Assembly (NCBI GenBank): GCA_002490775.1
Contig: DKUR01000011.1
Coordinates: 1 to 64,000 of the forward strand
Reading direction: 5' to 3'
DNA length: 64,000 nucleotides
Source: Lachnospiraceae bacterium UBA7199
GTDB taxonomy: Bacteria > Bacillota > Clostridia > Lachnospirales > Lachnospiraceae
The notes beneath the pieces are model-generated. The model had not been told where the DNA came from. It ran no database searches and saw nothing but the letters and a program-made list of their open reading frames with translations. Shown piece by piece: positions 62,443-64,000 of the stretch. Every line of letters begins with the position of its first letter. Position 1 is the stretch's first letter. The translations under genes and the position numbers were made by a program.

Positions 62443-63701
62443 TAATTAAAAAATTTCAAGGAAAAACAGAAGCAGAAGCAGTGGCAAGCGCCAAAAAAGA
62501 GTTAGGCAGCAATGTCGTAATTATGAATGTAAAAAATATGAAAAAGAAGGGGCTGTTCAGCTTTTTAAGGCGCCAGTTGGTGGAAGTTACGGTTGCGCTT
62601 GAGGAAGAAACAGAACGCATGTCTGCTCCGGTGAAGGAGGAGGCAAGACGACAGCCATTGGTAGATGCAATTGCGAAAAAGCCTGTTTCTAATCCGGCGC
62701 CCGGTTCCATAACCAGTGCACTGAAAGATATTATACCGGAAGAGCCTTTATGGGATGCCAAATCAGGGGCTTTAAAGACAGAAAACAGGGACAGCAGTGT
62801 GATTGAGGAAAAGCTTGATAATCTACATACACTGCTAGAGCAACAACTGCAAAAACCGGAGGAGCTGGAAGGAGAAGCGGTCGAGGGGAAAGAAAGTGAA
62901 ATCGAGCGTTTTATGAAGCTTTTGTATAATACTATGCTTGACAATGAAGTCAGTGAGAAGAATGCAAATCAGATTATTGATGAGCTGGAAAAGATCAATA
63001 AACCTAATATGCCTTTTGATCATGCACTGGCTAATATTTATCAGAAAATGATATTAAAATTTGGAAAGCCTGTGGAAATCACTGCGGCGGAAAAAGGTCC
63101 TAAGGTAGTATTTTTTGTAGGTCCTACAGGGGTAGGCAAGACGACGACTATTGCAAAGATTGCTTCCAAATTCAGCGTGGAAAACAAAAAGAAGGTGGTG
63201 CTTCTTACCGCAGATACTTATCGGATCGCGGCTGCGGAACAGCTTCGTACCTATGCAAATATTTTAGATATTCCTTTCCGGGTAATCTATTCTACGGAGG
63301 AAGTGGAGCAGGCACTGAAAGATTTTAAAAATTTTGATTTTATCTTAATTGATACAGCAGGCCATTCCTATCAAAACAGCGCTCAGCAGGATACAATGAA
63401 TGAATTTGTTCATTCTGTAGATGGACTGGCAGAAAAGGAAGTATATTTGGTTTTAAGTGCTACCACAAAGTATAAAGATTTGATCAGTGTTGCTGATACT
63501 TATGCCGGAGCAGAGGATTTAAGGCTGATTTTTACAAAACTGGATGAAACAGCCACATTGGGAAATCTCTTGAATTTAAAACTTTATACAGGAGCACCCT
63601 TATCTTATGTCACATATGGACAAAATGTACCAGATGATATTGAGAAATTCAATCCACAAAAGACAGTAAAGAATCTTTTAGGCGGGAATAAGAAACAATA
63701 A
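62439..63701 (+). CDS. flhF: Flagellar SRP-like GTPase FlhF
   Basis: The 420-residue SRP-type GTPase sets flagellum number and position together with FlhG. It has an N-terminal basic B domain (about 1-60), a variable linker and an NG domain (about 165-420) with G1 GPTGVGKTTT at 228-237, LLTADTYRIAAAEQLRTYAN (about 256-275), G3 DTAGH near 305 and G4 TKLDETA near 366. It starts within the flhA stop by a 4-base overlap. Confidence 0.95.
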   Translation: MIIKKFQGKTEAEAVASAKKELGSNVVIMNVKNMKKKGLFSFLRRQLVEVTVALEEETERMSAPVKEEARRQPLVDAIAKKPVSNPAPGSITSALKDIIPEEPLWDAKSGALKTENRDSSVIEEKLDNLHTLLEQQLQKPEELEGEAVEGKESEIERFMKLLYNTMLDNEVSEKNANQIIDELEKINKPNMPFDHALANIYQKMILKFGKPVEITAAEKGPKVVFFVGPTGVGKTTTIAKIASKFSVENKKKVVLLTADTYRIAAAEQLRTYANILDIPFRVIYSTEEVEQALKDFKNFDFILIDTAGHSYQNSAQQDTMNEFVHSVDGLAEKEVYLVLSATTKYKDLISVADTYAGAEDLRLIFTKLDETATLGNLLNLKLYTGAPLSYVTYGQNVPDDIEKFNPQKTVKNLLGGNKKQ

Positions 63702-63732
63702 AGAGAAAGCAGCGATAAAGTGAGGAAAATAC

Positions 63733-64000
63733 ATGGATCAGGCCGAACAACTGAGGAATATAATTAAAGCAGGTACAATTTCCAATAACAAGCCATTGGC
63801 AAGAGTTATTACGGTTACAAGTGGAAAAGGCGGTGTGGGCAAATCTAATACAGCGATTAATCTTGCCATTCAGTTTCGTAAAATGGGACAGAAAGTGATC
63901 ATTTTGGATGCGGATTTTGGGCTTGCCAATATAGAGATTATGTTTGGTGCCGTACCCAAGCATAATTTGTGTGATCTGATTTATCAGGGAAAAAATATTC
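63733..64000 (+). CDS. flhG: FlhG/YlxH (MinD-type ATPase), truncated by the window end
   Basis: The first 89 codons of a MinD/ParA-type ATPase. The deviant Walker A SGKGGVGKSNTAIN is near residues 30-43, and the VIILDADFGLANIEIMFG block follows near 60-77, both typical of FlhG, the negative partner of FlhF. An ATG after GAGGAAAA is the start. The rest, and probably the che genes, lie beyond the window. Confidence 0.93.
   Translation, partial: MDQAEQLRNIIKAGTISNNKPLARVITVTSGKGGVGKSNTAINLAIQFRKMGQKVIILDADFGLANIEIMFGAVPKHNLCDLIYQGKNI

Overview
The window comes from the chromosome of a motile, spore-forming Gram-positive of the class Clostridia, most likely family Lachnospiraceae. The evidence is AT-rich DNA with AGGAGG-type ribosome sites, spore genes (gpr, spoIIP, a sigK-like sigma factor), CodY, and a long fla/che operon in the Firmicutes order (flgB-flgC-fliE-fliF ... 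fliM-fliY-cheY-fliO-P-Q-R-flhB-flhA-flhF-flhG). No rRNA, tRNA, CRISPR array, transposase or prophage gene was seen. No stretch longer than 300 bases lacks a gene; the largest gaps (about 180 to 260 bases, at 613-836, 3006-3261, 8568-8745, 10434-10653, 39572-39793 and 51582-51827) hold promoters, terminators, repeats or nothing recognisable.

Layout. (1) 0-2.7 kb: three accessory genes, a conserved hypothetical, an Rpn-type PD-(D/E)XK nuclease and a secreted trypsin-like lipoprotein. (2) 2.7-8.6 kb: rpsT divergent from gpr-spoIIP-lepA-hemW, the same neighbourhood as in Bacillus subtilis. (3) 8.6-14.9 kb: sigK, a degenerate HD-GYP protein, yifB, dprA, a 57-residue protein, a short prepilin peptidase and an intact HD-GYP phosphodiesterase with its own strong promoter. 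(4) 15.0-34.8 kb: a nine-gene surface locus read in one direction: five small proteins with one N-terminal membrane or signal segment (several TasA/camelysin-like), a membrane-anchored McrB-like AAA+ ATPase with a DUF2357/McrC-like partner, a SipW-type Ser/His signal peptidase, and a 3,892-residue secreted repeat protein. It ends in a strong terminator followed by two copies of a 39-bp hairpin-forming repeat. (5) 34.9-39.6 kb: an opposing degenerate GGDEF-EAL gene, then topA and codY, each with a clear sigma-A promoter. (6) 39.8-64 kb: the flagellar operon, cut by the window end inside flhG.

How it fits together. In B. subtilis dprA, topA, codY and flgB are near neighbours; here about 23 kb lies between dprA and topA, so the surface locus looks like lineage-specific cargo in a conserved backbone. 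It is bracketed by an HD-GYP gene and an EAL gene, and a third c-di-GMP-family protein lies upstream, which suggests, but does not prove, c-di-GMP control of the choice between surface structure and motility. The most novel candidate system is the surface locus: a McrBC-like AAA+/DUF2357 pair, normally seen in restriction systems, sits between putative fibre subunits and their dedicated signal peptidase, and no nuclease motif is visible in it.
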